Positions 43,499-51,800 of a stretch of 64,000 nt of DNA are shown here, piece after piece (the first letter of the stretch is position 1; each line of letters opens with the position of its first letter). The stretch comes from an uncultured Parafilimonas sp. (GTDB lineage Bacteria > Bacteroidota > Bacteroidia > Chitinophagales > Chitinophagaceae): assembly GCA_903882935.1 (NCBI GenBank), contig CAIRZB010000037.1, positions 1 to 64,000 on the forward strand, written 5' to 3'. The translations under genes were made by a program, and so were the position numbers. The notes beneath the pieces are model-generated. The model ran no database searches. It had not been told where the DNA came from and saw only the letters and a list, made by a program, of their open reading frames with translations.

Positions 43499-43764
43499 GG
43501 TAAATGCGAAAATTTTAAGGGGTGCAAGATAAACAGCATGTTTGAATAAAAGGGTGTAAATATTGTGAAAACTACACAGTACGTAATACCACGGCTTATT
43601 AAACCAACCCACTACGACCAAACAAAAAGGCTAATATTATGATTAACAGTCTATTACAAATTTTTAGCACTATGTGGCAACCGATTAACAGCCTCATAAA
43701 TTGTTGCTAATAAAAGCATACCATCCAAACAAAACACCTGTATAGGTTATCAAAAACCCTACCG

Positions 43765-44442
43765 TTAAGCATTGGCGCAGGCAAGCCTGACAATGTAAGT
43801 GTTAATATACGCTTCTTTTTGTTTCAATTTGTACTGCATTATAAACCGAGGGTGCGGCAGGCCCATTATTTTGCCAAACCACCCGTGCTTCTCATTAAGC
43901 CGCGTTAGGTATTTTAAATTCTCTCCCTCCCCTATACAAAAACAAATGTTTGTGTGCATGCCCCATGAGAGTTGTTTATTAATACAGTCAACTACAAACG
44001 GTTCTGCCAGCTTTAGCAAATCGGCATCATCGTAATAATTTAGGTTTTTACCAGATTTTACGTACCCTAACGGACTTATTGACGAAATATAAAGCTTACT
44101 ATAAAATTGGCTTGGGCCACCCAATGCCTGTATCATCTCGTACATAAAAACAGAAGACAATTCTTGCTTCTTTTCAAATTCATTTTCAATTCCGCAAAAC
44201 TTATCCAGCCTAATAGGGTCGGTAAAGGGTATGCCCGTAACACCGCCGCCAAACCTGCCGGGGTTAATGCCCAGTAAAACATGCCTTGCGGCAAAGTCTT
44301 GGTAAAACTTTTCATAAAATACAGTACACGCTGCCCTCACGTTGGGGTGCTTATGCACATCCAATACCTCAATGCCCTGGGGCAATGTAAAAGGCAGCCT
44401 GAGGTTAAATAAAAAAGGGAGTATTTGCTGCGAAAGAAACAT
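43765..44442 (-). CDS. SMUG2-like uracil-DNA glycosylase family protein (DUF4918)
   Basis: The 225-residue protein starts at 44442. It matches the DUF4918/SMUG2 group of the uracil-DNA glycosylase superfamily, described in Pedobacter. The catalytic-loop motif is LLGINPGRFGGGVTGIPFTDP (about 57-76). The C-terminal DNA-intercalation motif is GLPHPRFIMQY. It is expected to remove uracil from DNA in base-excision repair. It is a lone minus-strand gene. Confidence 0.88.
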   Translation of the reverse strand: MFLSQQILPFLFNLRLPFTLPQGIEVLDVHKHPNVRAACTVFYEKFYQDFAARHVLLGINPGRFGGGVTGIPFTDPIRLDKFCGIENEFEKKQELSSVFMYEMIQALGGPSQFYSKLYISSISPLGYVKSGKNLNYYDDADLLKLAEPFVVDCINKQLSWGMHTNICFCIGEGENLKYLTRLNEKHGWFGKIMGLPHPRFIMQYKLKQKEAYINTYIVRLACANA

Positions 44443-44675
44443 GCACAAATATACTTTTTTGCCACATGCGCCGGTTAACCGACAAATCCCCCTAAGGCAC
44501 AATGAGATTACAACAAAGCGTGTGTCGATGAAGAACACATATTTATCGGTGAATAATAAATATATTTAAAATTTTGTTTATCAACAATATATTTAACAAT
44601 ATACTATGCATCGCGCTACCCAAGCCACGTTTATATATATGTAAGTTTGCCTTATTACGCAAGAAAATAACAATT

Positions 44676-45437
44676 ATGAAACAAAAAATTTTAGCCAATT
44701 GCCTAGGCATAGCCATGCTTATTGTATGCCAGTTTTGCAATGCCCAAAAAAGTGTTTTAGTGGGCATACAAGGTGGCGCAAGCATAGCCGACCTTACGGG
44801 TGGCAGCGCCAGTAATCCGTTTTCAACAGGCTTTTCTTCAAAGTTTGGCGGTGACGCTGGCGTGGTGGCTTCTTTCCAAGTAAAAAAGAAGTTTTCCATT
44901 CAGGTGGAGTTTAATTACTCGGCACAGGGGGCTAACAAAAAAGGAGCCCAGGCCGTGCCGGTAACCTATTATAACCCCAACCCCACTGTAGATTTACCCA
45001 CTGTGTTGTATGCCAACCTAAATACAGAAACCAAGTTAAATTATTTTCAATTGCCCGTGTTGGCCAAACTATCATGGCCGTTAAAAAACGGCCTTAGTCT
45101 TTTTGTGAACGCAGGCCCTTATGCAAGCGTTTTGGTATCTGCAAGAACACTTTCCAGCGCGGTTACACAATTTTATACAGACGCGGCGCAAACAAACTCT
45201 ATTACCCAAGGCCAGGCTTATACCATTGCAGTAAATGAAGATGTGAAGGACAACTACAACGCCTTTAACGTGGGTGTGCAGGGTGGTTTTGGCTTGCAAC
45301 AAAAACTATACAAGGGCTTTATTACAGTTACCGCCGGGGGCAGCTATGGCTTTATAACTGTGCAAAAGAACGCCACGTACGGGCAAAACAATACAACAAC
45401 AGCAAGCCTAAAGGTTGGCTATGTGGTAAAGCTTTAA
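44676..45437 (+). CDS. Outer membrane beta-barrel (porin-like) protein
   Basis: The 253-residue exported protein starts at 44676 with a signal peptide ending CNAQ (MKQKILANCLGIAMLIVCQF). The mature part fits PF13568-type small barrels: VLVGIQGGASIADL, FSIQVEFNYSAQGANKKG, LNYFQLPVLAKLSW, LFVNAGPYASVLV, and the final KVGYVVKL ending in a hydrophobic strand. It is probably an 8-10-strand barrel of unknown function. It is an isolated gene followed by a long non-coding stretch. Confidence 0.85.
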   Translation: MKQKILANCLGIAMLIVCQFCNAQKSVLVGIQGGASIADLTGGSASNPFSTGFSSKFGGDAGVVASFQVKKKFSIQVEFNYSAQGANKKGAQAVPVTYYNPNPTVDLPTVLYANLNTETKLNYFQLPVLAKLSWPLKNGLSLFVNAGPYASVLVSARTLSSAVTQFYTDAAQTNSITQGQAYTIAVNEDVKDNYNAFNVGVQGGFGLQQKLYKGFITVTAGGSYGFITVQKNATYGQNNTTTASLKVGYVVKL

Positions 45438-45943
45438 TGTAGGCCATGCCATTTACCTACAAACGTTGGCAACAAAACGTATCCTAAAAGGGGCAGCAAG
45501 CATTCCAAAATCGGGATATTCTTTTCAAATCATGGAAGAACAATTAATAACCGGCTGCCAATAAGAACGGGGTGGATAAGGATTAAAAAGCGGGCACTTA
45601 AGCAAATACTTTTTTACAACCAAAGCCAATTGTTAAAAAAAAAGCCTAAAACAACGGGCCTAAAATTGTAACTATCACATTATCAAGGTCTTTAACATTT
45701 ATAAAACTTAATGGGTGCCTAACATAAGACAATAACATGATTACTTAACTTTTTATTATTAAAACTTTGGATGAATTTTGGGTCTCAATAGCAAATGAAA
45801 AGAGCATCAAATATTAATAATAACTACCTTTAATACTTGGCATTGCATTTGCAAATTAATTGGATATAAACAGTATAATAATTTTTTTTCTCATAAGCAG
45901 TTAGTTTTGGTTGCGGCCCCTGTTTTCACAGGGGCCTATTTTT
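45438..45943. other. Long AT-rich intergenic stretch
   Basis: There is no coding sequence I can support. The stretch is AT-rich with stops in all frames. A plus-strand terminator sits at its far end (45915-45945), about 480 nt past the barrel gene. There is either a long 3' untranslated region or an unannotated short plus-strand transcript. Confidence 0.5.
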
Positions 45944-45945
45944 TT
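45915..45945 (+). terminator. Strong plus-strand terminator far from any plus gene
   Basis: GGCCCCTGT (45915-45923), loop TTTC and ACAGGGGCC (45928-45936) are followed by TATTTTTTT. It is oriented for a plus-strand transcript, but the nearest plus-strand gene ended 480 nt earlier. Confidence 0.8.
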
Positions 45946-46354
45946 AGCCGATAGCCTGTTGTTTACGCAACATTCTTTTATACCAAAAATTTATACACAA
46001 GTAACCGGTAAATGCACCAACCGTATCAGCCAGCATATCCCAAAAATCAAATGCCCTGTCTGTCGTAAAGTATTTTTGCACAAACTCCATGGCAATACCA
46101 TACAAAACAGCACAGATGGCTATTTTAAAAAATAGCCGCGCCGAGGCCAAGCTTGACCTAAAAAAGGGAAAACAAGCCAATAACACCTGCATGCCAAACA
46201 ACGACGCATGTACAAACTTGTCAAAATTGGGGATACTGAAAATACCGCTGTGCGGTATCTTTTTGCCCGACATTATAAGTAGGTAAAAAATTATTAAAAA
46301 CCAAATAACCGCAGGTAAAAACAATCTTATTTTAGGCACACTAGTTTTTAACAA
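45944..46354 (-). CDS. VanZ-like membrane protein
   Basis: The 136-residue protein has four transmembrane helices. The VanZ-like pattern is YLLIMSGKKIPHSGIFSIPNFDKFVHASLFGMQVLLACF, then AICAVLYGIAMEFVQKYFTTDRAFDFWDMLADTVGAFTGYL. The DxxHxxLFG and E..Q....R..D..D...N motifs of the family are seen as DKFVHASLFG and EFVQKYFTTDRAFDFWDMLAD. Function is not established beyond weak links to lipoglycopeptide tolerance. Its start is just downstream of a strong terminator. Confidence 0.88.
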   Translation of the reverse strand: MLKTSVPKIRLFLPAVIWFLIIFYLLIMSGKKIPHSGIFSIPNFDKFVHASLFGMQVLLACFPFFRSSLASARLFFKIAICAVLYGIAMEFVQKYFTTDRAFDFWDMLADTVGAFTGYLCINFWYKRMLRKQQAIG

Positions 46355-46360
46355 AAATAG

Positions 46361-46396
46361 GGCAAAAGGGCTGCTAAAAAGCAGCCCTTTTGCCCT
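46361..46396 (-). terminator. Perfect 16-bp terminator hairpin of the fasciclin gene
   Basis: GGGCAAAAGGGCTGCT (46361-46376), loop AAAA and its exact complement (46381-46396). It lies just past the stop of the fasciclin gene and upstream of the VanZ-like start. Confidence 0.82.
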
Positions 46397-46417
46397 TACA
46401 CAAAAAACACCCGTTAA

Positions 46418-46978
46418 TTAATTTTTAGGTAATAATACTGTATCAATTACATGTATTACACCGTTTTTTTGGTACACGTCTTTAATGGTAATTTTTGCGG
46501 TGTTACCAGTTTCGTCTGCCACAACAATATGCTTGCCTTTTAGCATAAACTTAAGTTCGCCGCCGGCCACAGTTTTTGCCGTATAGGTTCCGCCGTTTTT
46601 CTTCATCCACTCCATCAGCGTATTGCTGTCAACCCTGCCTGCAATAACATGGTAGGTTAACACGCCTGCAAGCTTTGCTTTATTTTCAGGCTTAAGCAAC
46701 GTTTCAACCGTGCCTGCGGGCAATTTTTTAAACGCATCGTTTGTGGGGGCAAAAACGGTAAACGGGCCATCGCTCTCCAATGTTTCTACAAGTCCCGCAG
46801 CCTTAACCGCTGCAACAAGCGTGGTGTGGTCTTTTGAATTAACGGCATTTTCCACAATGTTTTTTGTTGGGTACATTGGCGCGCCCCCAACCATTGGGTC
46901 GGTTTGTGCAAATGTTGAGCCAGCATACAATAATACCACCGTAAGCATTGATTTTAAACAAGTTGATACAATCTTCAT
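46418..46978 (-). CDS. Secreted fasciclin-domain protein
   Basis: The 186-residue exported protein has a signal peptide MKIVSTCLKSMLTVVLLYAGSTFAQ. One fasciclin (FAS1) domain spans about 38-183. The H1 region is NIVENAVNSKDHTTLVAAVKAAGL. The DGPFTVFAPTNDAFKKLP box, the central LTYHVIAGR and the terminal GVIHVIDTVLLP are all conserved. FAS1 domains mediate adhesion in the envelope. It is a single gene with its own terminator. Confidence 0.95.
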   Translation of the reverse strand: MKIVSTCLKSMLTVVLLYAGSTFAQTDPMVGGAPMYPTKNIVENAVNSKDHTTLVAAVKAAGLVETLESDGPFTVFAPTNDAFKKLPAGTVETLLKPENKAKLAGVLTYHVIAGRVDSNTLMEWMKKNGGTYTAKTVAGGELKFMLKGKHIVVADETGNTAKITIKDVYQKNGVIHVIDTVLLPKN

Positions 46979-47409
46979 AATGATTTGCTTTTTACTTTTT
47001 GTTATATTTTACTACACAATCAAGTACGGCAACCCAATAAATTCGGTTTTAAAAATGCAGAAAAAAAAATTATCGCGAGTAAAACAACCGCGCAGCATAT
47101 GCAATAGAGCAAGTAACTATTTGAAGGTTTTTACGGTTGGATGGCCATTATACATGCCACCGCTGCGGCCAACCAGTACAAAATGCATAAAAGCAGGTAT
47201 CGCTTTTATTTGCGTGTACACAGCAAGCAATAGGCCAGATCAGCAGGCCGTAGTCTGTATAAAAACATAACTAAACGCTTGCGCCATCGTTTACAGCAAA
47301 ACAACACCCACACAGCATGCCACGTTACCATTTAAAAACGCCATAGCCTTTGCCAAAATAAAAGCGGCTGGCCTTTTTTGGCCAGCCGCTTTTACAATAA
47401 AAACCCAAT
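46979..47409. other. Non-coding gap between two minus-strand genes
   Basis: Beyond the terminator at 47360-47393 I see nothing assignable. A 72-codon open frame on the plus strand (about 47056-47268, MQKKKLSRVKQPRS onward) has no recognisable features and is probably fortuitous. The fasciclin promoter should lie near 46980-47040 but lacks a clear consensus. Confidence 0.45.
47360..47393 (-). terminator. Terminator of the barrel gene at 47410
   Basis: The 14-bp perfect arms AAAAGCGGCTGGCC and GGCCAGCCGCTTTT have a TTTTTT loop. It starts 17 nt past the stop codon of the minus-strand barrel gene. Confidence 0.82.
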
Positions 47410-48165
47410 TTACAAACCACTTATGGTTAAACCAATGGAAAACGGGTTGATGGTTGGGCCGGTGTTGGCCTTTAAAAAATTAGTTATTTGGTATGATGCA
47501 TCCAGCGAAAAATTGCCTAAGCCAACCCTAGCGGTGGCAGCAACCCTAGCATGGTTTATAAAACGGGAGTCGTAATCCTTTCGTTTGTATGTTGGCCCGT
47601 ACAGGCTGTTACCGTTGCCGTCAACAGCGTCTTTGCCTTTTGTGTATGCTGTAATCAGGTAGCCAAACTTCAAACCCACCGCAAACTTATAGCCTTTGTC
47701 GGGCGTGGTAGGGTTGGTTGCATACCTGGCTTCAACAGGGGCTTCCAAAAATATGGTGGTTAACTTAAACTTTTTAAAATGGTTAATAGAGGCATTTGTA
47801 ACACTGGTAAACGGCAAAGTGCCGGTTTGCGACGCCAAGTTTACAAAATTATTGGTAAAAAATATATTGCTGCTGCCCAAGCCAAGCCCATACGCCACAC
47901 TGGTGTGCTGGTTGTTTTTAGACGGCTTATCAATCATAAAATAAAAATTAAAATGCCTGGAAAAACCTGAGGGTGCGGTGGTATCGCTTGTACCTAACCA
48001 ACTATCAAAGCCATATTGCAACATAAAATGGTCGTTGGCGCGGTTACTAAGGTCAAATTTTGTCCAGCTCTTTTTATATCCTTTTACCGTAGTGTCTTTA
48101 ACCTGTGCCTCGGATACTGTTACCCCTAACAAAAAAATACATCCCAATAATATTGTCTTCATCAT
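47410..48165 (-). CDS. Outer membrane beta-barrel protein, unknown function
   Basis: The 251-residue exported protein has a signal peptide MMKTILLGCIFLLGVTVSEAQ; the second Met at 48162 is an equally good start. Its strands alternate with aromatic residues (NDHFMLQYGFDSWLG, HFNFYFMIDKPSK, GYKFAVGLKFGYLITAY). It ends NPFSIGLTISGL, a typical terminal barrel strand. The start WTKFDLSNRANDHFMLQYGFDSW recurs in small Bacteroidota barrels annotated only as hypothetical. No operon partner. Confidence 0.78.
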   Translation of the reverse strand: MMKTILLGCIFLLGVTVSEAQVKDTTVKGYKKSWTKFDLSNRANDHFMLQYGFDSWLGTSDTTAPSGFSRHFNFYFMIDKPSKNNQHTSVAYGLGLGSSNIFFTNNFVNLASQTGTLPFTSVTNASINHFKKFKLTTIFLEAPVEARYATNPTTPDKGYKFAVGLKFGYLITAYTKGKDAVDGNGNSLYGPTYKRKDYDSRFINHARVAATARVGLGNFSLDASYQITNFLKANTGPTINPFSIGLTISGL

Positions 48166-48375
48166 GCAGTTGTTTTAAACAGCCTATATACTTTAGCAAC
48201 AAAAATAGATGAATGAAACCAAGCAACTGGTTAAAAATTAGCCAAAACCCATAAAACTGCCCTATATTTATACTATATAACCATACCGTGCATTAATTTT
48301 AATTGTAATATTTTGTAATTTTCGCTACTATGCGGTTATTAAATTTGAACGCACCCTACGTAAAACTCTACATCC

Positions 48376-48750
48376 ATGAAAATATTGATTGCCGAAGACG
48401 ACGAGATAATGCTGGAGGCGATAAAGGAACAACTAAACAAGGACGCATACGAAATATTGGGCACCAACGACGGCAGAGAGGCTATACAGGCCCTGGAAAC
48501 GTTTAAGCCCGACCTTTTGATTACCGATATACTCATGCCATATACCTCTGGGCTTGAATTGATTGGCATACTAAGGTCGGAACAGAATAATAAGTTACCC
48601 ATCTTGGTATTGTCGGCTTTGGATGAGGAGGCCACCGTTATGGAAGCGTTTTCTATGGGTGCGAATGATTTTCTGTCCAAACCTTTTAAGCCAACCGAGC
48701 TTACCATAAGGGTTAAACGGCTACTGAACAACGCAAAAAAAATGAAATAG
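48376..48750 (+). CDS. Stand-alone response regulator (CheY-like receiver)
   Basis: The 124-residue single receiver domain has the acidic pair D8/D9 (LIAEDDE), phosphoacceptor D51 (LLITDILMP), switch S80 (ILVLSAL) and K102 (FLSKPFKP). There is no output domain. It must act through protein contacts or as a phosphate relay in a two-component system whose kinase is elsewhere. It is followed by the formylglycine-enzyme lipoprotein gene 92 bp later on the same strand; a functional link is not shown. Confidence 0.94.
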   Translation: MKILIAEDDEIMLEAIKEQLNKDAYEILGTNDGREAIQALETFKPDLLITDILMPYTSGLELIGILRSEQNNKLPILVLSALDEEATVMEAFSMGANDFLSKPFKPTELTIRVKRLLNNAKKMK

Positions 48751-48842
48751 CAAGCCTGCACATAAACCGACAAGGCCGTGCTGGGCATGCCGCATAAATG
48801 GCTGTTAATACAGCCTACATTAAAATATTTTAATGCCAGCAA

Positions 48843-50009
48843 ATGACGATGCATATTTGGAAATACTGTTTTGCGGTTGCCGGGGTAACACTTTTGTTTG
48901 GCTGCGGCAACCAGGCAGGGATAAAAGAAAATTTGTTGGGCGCAAAAGCGGCCACCGCCATTAGTTGCACCAGCATTGGGCTTACGCCTGCTGACAGTGT
49001 GGTGTATATGCAGCAAGGCGGCCGGGATTATAAGCCTTCTTTCATAAATTTTGGCAAACCTGTCGCGCCCGCGCCCGAAGGCATGGTATGGATACCAGGC
49101 GGGGAGTTTACCATGGGCAGCGTTAACCCCGTAGGCATGGACAGCGGAGGAAATTTGAAAATGGATGATGCGAGGCCCCTGCACAGGGTGTATGTGGATG
49201 GCTTTTATATGGACGCCACAGAAGTTACCAATGCCCAATTTGCAAAGTTTGTTAAAGCAACGGGCTTTATAACAGATGCTGAACGTAAGCCGGATGCCGC
49301 TGAATTTCCCGGCGTACCGGCCGGCACAAACATACCCGCAGGGTCTTCGGTATTCACACCGCCGGGCAAACCTGTTGCGTTGGATAATTATTTACAATGG
49401 TGGCGTTATGTGCCGGGGGCAGACTGGAAGCACCCCGAAGGGCCCGGTAGCAACATAAACGGGAAAGACAATTACCCGGTGGTGCAAGTTAGCTGGCTTG
49501 ACGCAGCTGCCTATGCCAGCTGGGCTGGCAAACACCTGCCCACAGAGGCTGAATGGGAGTTTGCGGCGCGGGGCGGCAAAGCGGGCGAGCTATACCCTTG
49601 GGGTAACCAACTTAGGCCCGACGGCAAATGGATGGCCAATATTTTTGAAGGCAGTTTCCCCAATGGCGACGTGGGGCTTGACGGTTACAAAGGCCTTGCA
49701 CCCGTAAAGCAGTACGCGGCCAACCCGTATGGCTTGTACGATATGGCGGGCAACGCCTGGGAGTGGTGCGACGACTGGTACCGGCCCGATTACTATGCCC
49801 AACTGGCCAACGCTGGCACCACGGCAAAAAACCCTTTAGGCCCCAATGAACCATTTGACCCCGATGAGCCGGGCGCGAAAAAAAAGGTACAAAGGGGCGG
49901 CTCATTTCTTTGTACCGACCAATATTGCACCCGTTACATGGTAGGCACCCGCGGTAAGGGCGAGGTAAAATCGGCCAGTAACCACATTGGTTTTAGGTGT
50001 ACAAAATAA
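48843..50009 (+). CDS. Formylglycine-generating enzyme (SUMF1-type) lipoprotein
   Basis: The 388-residue exported lipoprotein (MTMHIWKYCFAVAGVTLLFGC, lipobox C21) has an FGE domain from about residue 80 (MVWIPGGEFTMGS). The active-site cysteine pair of true FGE is intact as C-x4-C (C357 and C362 in LCTDQYCTRY). It is followed by the KSASNHIGFR ending, while many SUMF1-like paralogues lose it. FGE oxidises a sulfatase cysteine to formylglycine, so this protein may mature exported sulfatases. T9SS GldJ/GldK relatives lack the catalytic pair. No sulfatase gene is seen nearby. Confidence 0.9.
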   Translation: MTMHIWKYCFAVAGVTLLFGCGNQAGIKENLLGAKAATAISCTSIGLTPADSVVYMQQGGRDYKPSFINFGKPVAPAPEGMVWIPGGEFTMGSVNPVGMDSGGNLKMDDARPLHRVYVDGFYMDATEVTNAQFAKFVKATGFITDAERKPDAAEFPGVPAGTNIPAGSSVFTPPGKPVALDNYLQWWRYVPGADWKHPEGPGSNINGKDNYPVVQVSWLDAAAYASWAGKHLPTEAEWEFAARGGKAGELYPWGNQLRPDGKWMANIFEGSFPNGDVGLDGYKGLAPVKQYAANPYGLYDMAGNAWEWCDDWYRPDYYAQLANAGTTAKNPLGPNEPFDPDEPGAKKKVQRGGSFLCTDQYCTRYMVGTRGKGEVKSASNHIGFRCTK

Positions 50010-50099
50010 AACTTTACTAAAATCGACCCGAAACTTTGGGGTTGTTTTCTGCCAATTTGTAACATTTCCCTATCTTGAGGACGATTAACCAAAACATAT

Positions 50100-50885
50100 A
50101 TGAACACTGTAATTGTACCAGTTGATTTTTCAGAAACATCCATTAATGCGGCTAATTACGCGGCACAACTACTAACAGGGCGTGACGATTTGAAAATTAT
50201 TTTGTTCCACCTTTCCGAATCTGACCTCGATTTCGTAACTGCACCTGAGCGGCTGGATGAATTGATTGCTAAACTAACAAGTGATTATGGCGTTGGCATT
50301 GAAGGTGTTTGCCAGTTAGGCAGCAATTTTATTGAACAGCTGGAAAAACAAGTAAAGGCAACCCAAGCAGGCTTGGTTATTATGGGCATCACCAGCAGGT
50401 CCGAACTTGCACAGGTTTTTGTGAGCAGCAACACCCTTAAACTGGCCGAAACCAAAGTTTGCCCCGTGCTAATAGTGCAGGAAACCGCCAAGTTTACCGG
50501 CATCAATAACGTTATGCTGGCATCAGATTTTAAAAATGTTTACTACACCACACCGGCCGAACCCATAAAGGCATTTCTTAAAACATTTAAGCCAGCATTG
50601 CACATTGTTAATGTAAACAGCGAGCATTATATAGCCATTTCAGAACAATACGAGAAGGAAAAACAGGCTTTTGTGGACCATTTTGCCGAGTTTAACCCCG
50701 AATTTTACTTTCTGCGCCTGTACGATGTGGAAGAAGGGCTAAACCTGTTGGCAGAGGCCAAAGGCATTGATTTGATTATTACCATACAACACGAGCACCC
50801 ATTGCTTACGAGGATATTTAAAACCGACCACACCAAAAAAATTACGTATAACAGCAGCGTACCGGTTTTAGTGGTGCATGAATAA
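50100..50885 (+). CDS. Universal stress protein, tandem UspA domains
   Basis: The 261-residue cytosolic protein has two UspA-like domains, about 1-140 (NTVIVPVDFSETSINAANYAAQLL...GITSRSEL) and 145-260 (NNVMLASDFKNVYYTTPAEPI...SSVPVLVVHE). Both end in the VLIVQE/VLVVHE strand. The ATP-binding glycines of classical UspA are incomplete in the second domain, so it may be a regulatory rather than nucleotide-binding form. It is followed by a stable hairpin. Confidence 0.93.
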   Translation: MNTVIVPVDFSETSINAANYAAQLLTGRDDLKIILFHLSESDLDFVTAPERLDELIAKLTSDYGVGIEGVCQLGSNFIEQLEKQVKATQAGLVIMGITSRSELAQVFVSSNTLKLAETKVCPVLIVQETAKFTGINNVMLASDFKNVYYTTPAEPIKAFLKTFKPALHIVNVNSEHYIAISEQYEKEKQAFVDHFAEFNPEFYFLRLYDVEEGLNLLAEAKGIDLIITIQHEHPLLTRIFKTDHTKKITYNSSVPVLVVHE

Positions 50886-50927
50886 GCGGATAAAGCGTGA
50901 AACGGCAATCGTGAATCGTGAAATACC

Positions 50928-50980
50928 AATGCCGTTTAGTAAATTAATCCAATTTGGATGATGGTTTACTAAACGGCATT
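50928..50980. terminator. Nested inverted repeat after the Usp gene
   Basis: The 16-bp perfect arms AATGCCGTTTAGTAAA (50928-50943) and their complement (50965-50980) enclose a second short inverted repeat ATCCAA/TTGGAT. No T tract follows on the plus strand. It is possibly a terminator, possibly a binding-site array. It is centred about 80 bp before the NrtR gene. Confidence 0.55.
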
Positions 50981-51036
50981 CGTTTGCTATTTAATCTCCG
51001 TTGTTTCTTTCACCAAATACCACAACCTTTGTTATT

Positions 51037-51723
51037 ATGGAACAAACTGGCATTCGGTTAACCGTTGACGCGGTGGTTTTTGGCTATGCCAAAACAGAGG
51101 GCGTTAGCATATTGCTGGTAAAACGCAAGTACGAGCCTTTTAAGAACACCTGGGCGTTGCCGGGCGGTTTTGTGCTGGAAGATGAATCGCTGGAGCAGGC
51201 CGTAACACGCGAACTGAAAGAAGAAACAGGCATAGCCGTAAATTACCTGGAGCAATTATACACCTTTGGGGAGCCCGCCAGAGACCCGCGGCAGCGCATT
51301 GTTTCAGTAGCCTATTTTGGCCTGATAAACAGCAGCATGTATAAAGAGTTGCATGCCGGCACCGATGCAGATAAAGCGGAATGGTTTAACATAACCAACC
51401 TGCCCCACATGGCCTTTGACCATACGGCTATTATACAGGCAGCCACTGCAAGGCTGCGCGCCAAAATACAATACCAACCCGTGGGTTTTGAACTGCTGGA
51501 TAAAAAATTCTCCTTTGCCGATTTGGAGAAGCTGTACACAGCACTGCTGGGCAGGGATATTGACAGGCGAAACTTTAGGAAGAAAATACTATCCTTCGAT
51601 TTTTTAGAGAAGCTGCCCGAGGTTACACACCCTGAAGGCCAGGGCAGGCCGAGCAACATGTTCCGTTTTAACAAAAAACGGTACGACCAACTGACTAAAA
51701 AAGGCTTTTTCTTCGAGATATAA
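51037..51723 (+). CDS. nrtR: NrtR-type Nudix transcriptional regulator of NAD metabolism
   Basis: The 228-residue protein starts at 51037 (MEQTGIRLTVDAVVFGY). It has an N-terminal Nudix domain (about 8-135) and a C-terminal winged-helix (about 150-228, FADLEKLYTALLGRDIDRRNFRKKI...GRPSNMFRFNKKRYDQL). It is the NrtR arrangement, which represses NAD biosynthesis genes and is relieved by ADP-ribose. The Nudix box is intact (G44, E50, REL 58-60, EE 62-63, G65), whereas many NrtR proteins have a degraded box, so hydrolase activity may be kept. Two perfect operators directly downstream (51727-51747 and 51780-51800) frame the nadM promoter, and nadM and nadV follow. Confidence 0.92.
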   Translation: MEQTGIRLTVDAVVFGYAKTEGVSILLVKRKYEPFKNTWALPGGFVLEDESLEQAVTRELKEETGIAVNYLEQLYTFGEPARDPRQRIVSVAYFGLINSSMYKELHAGTDADKAEWFNITNLPHMAFDHTAIIQAATARLRAKIQYQPVGFELLDKKFSFADLEKLYTALLGRDIDRRNFRKKILSFDFLEKLPEVTHPEGQGRPSNMFRFNKKRYDQLTKKGFFFEI

Positions 51724-51726
51724 TAT

Positions 51727-51747
51727 TTTGCGTAATTTATACGCAAA
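51727..51747. promoter_or_regulatory. NrtR operator 1 (perfect palindrome)
   Basis: TTTGCGTA and TACGCAAA are perfect inverted half-sites with a 5-bp spacer. It lies just beyond the nrtR stop and upstream of the nadM -33 element. It is centred 53 bp from operator 2, about five helical turns. Confidence 0.85.
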
Positions 51748-51751
51748 TAAA

Positions 51752-51783
51752 TTGGGAGATTGAAAATCATGCGCATATATTTG
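51752..51783 (+). promoter_or_regulatory. nadM promoter (TTG-N21-TATATTTG)
   Basis: TTG (51752-51754) and TATATTTG (51776-51783) match the Bacteroidota consensus with 21-bp spacing. The -7 element overlaps the first bases of operator 2, so a repressor bound there would block initiation. Confidence 0.75.
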
Positions 51784-51800
51784 CGTATAAATTACGCAAA
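51780..51800. promoter_or_regulatory. NrtR operator 2 (perfect palindrome)
   Basis: The same half-sites TTTGCGTA/TACGCAAA occur here, with the complementary spacer. It ends immediately before the nadM ATG at 51801 and overlaps the -7 element and the likely transcription start. Confidence 0.87.

Noticed and set aside
46710-47270. Plus-strand frame of 186 codons overlapping the fasciclin gene
   Set aside because: The fasciclin gene has signal peptide and domain motifs. The antisense product has none.
48843-50009. Type IX secretion component GldJ/GldK (SUMF1-like lipoprotein)
   Set aside because: The catalytic C-x4-C pair of true FGE is present, and no gld/spr genes are adjacent.
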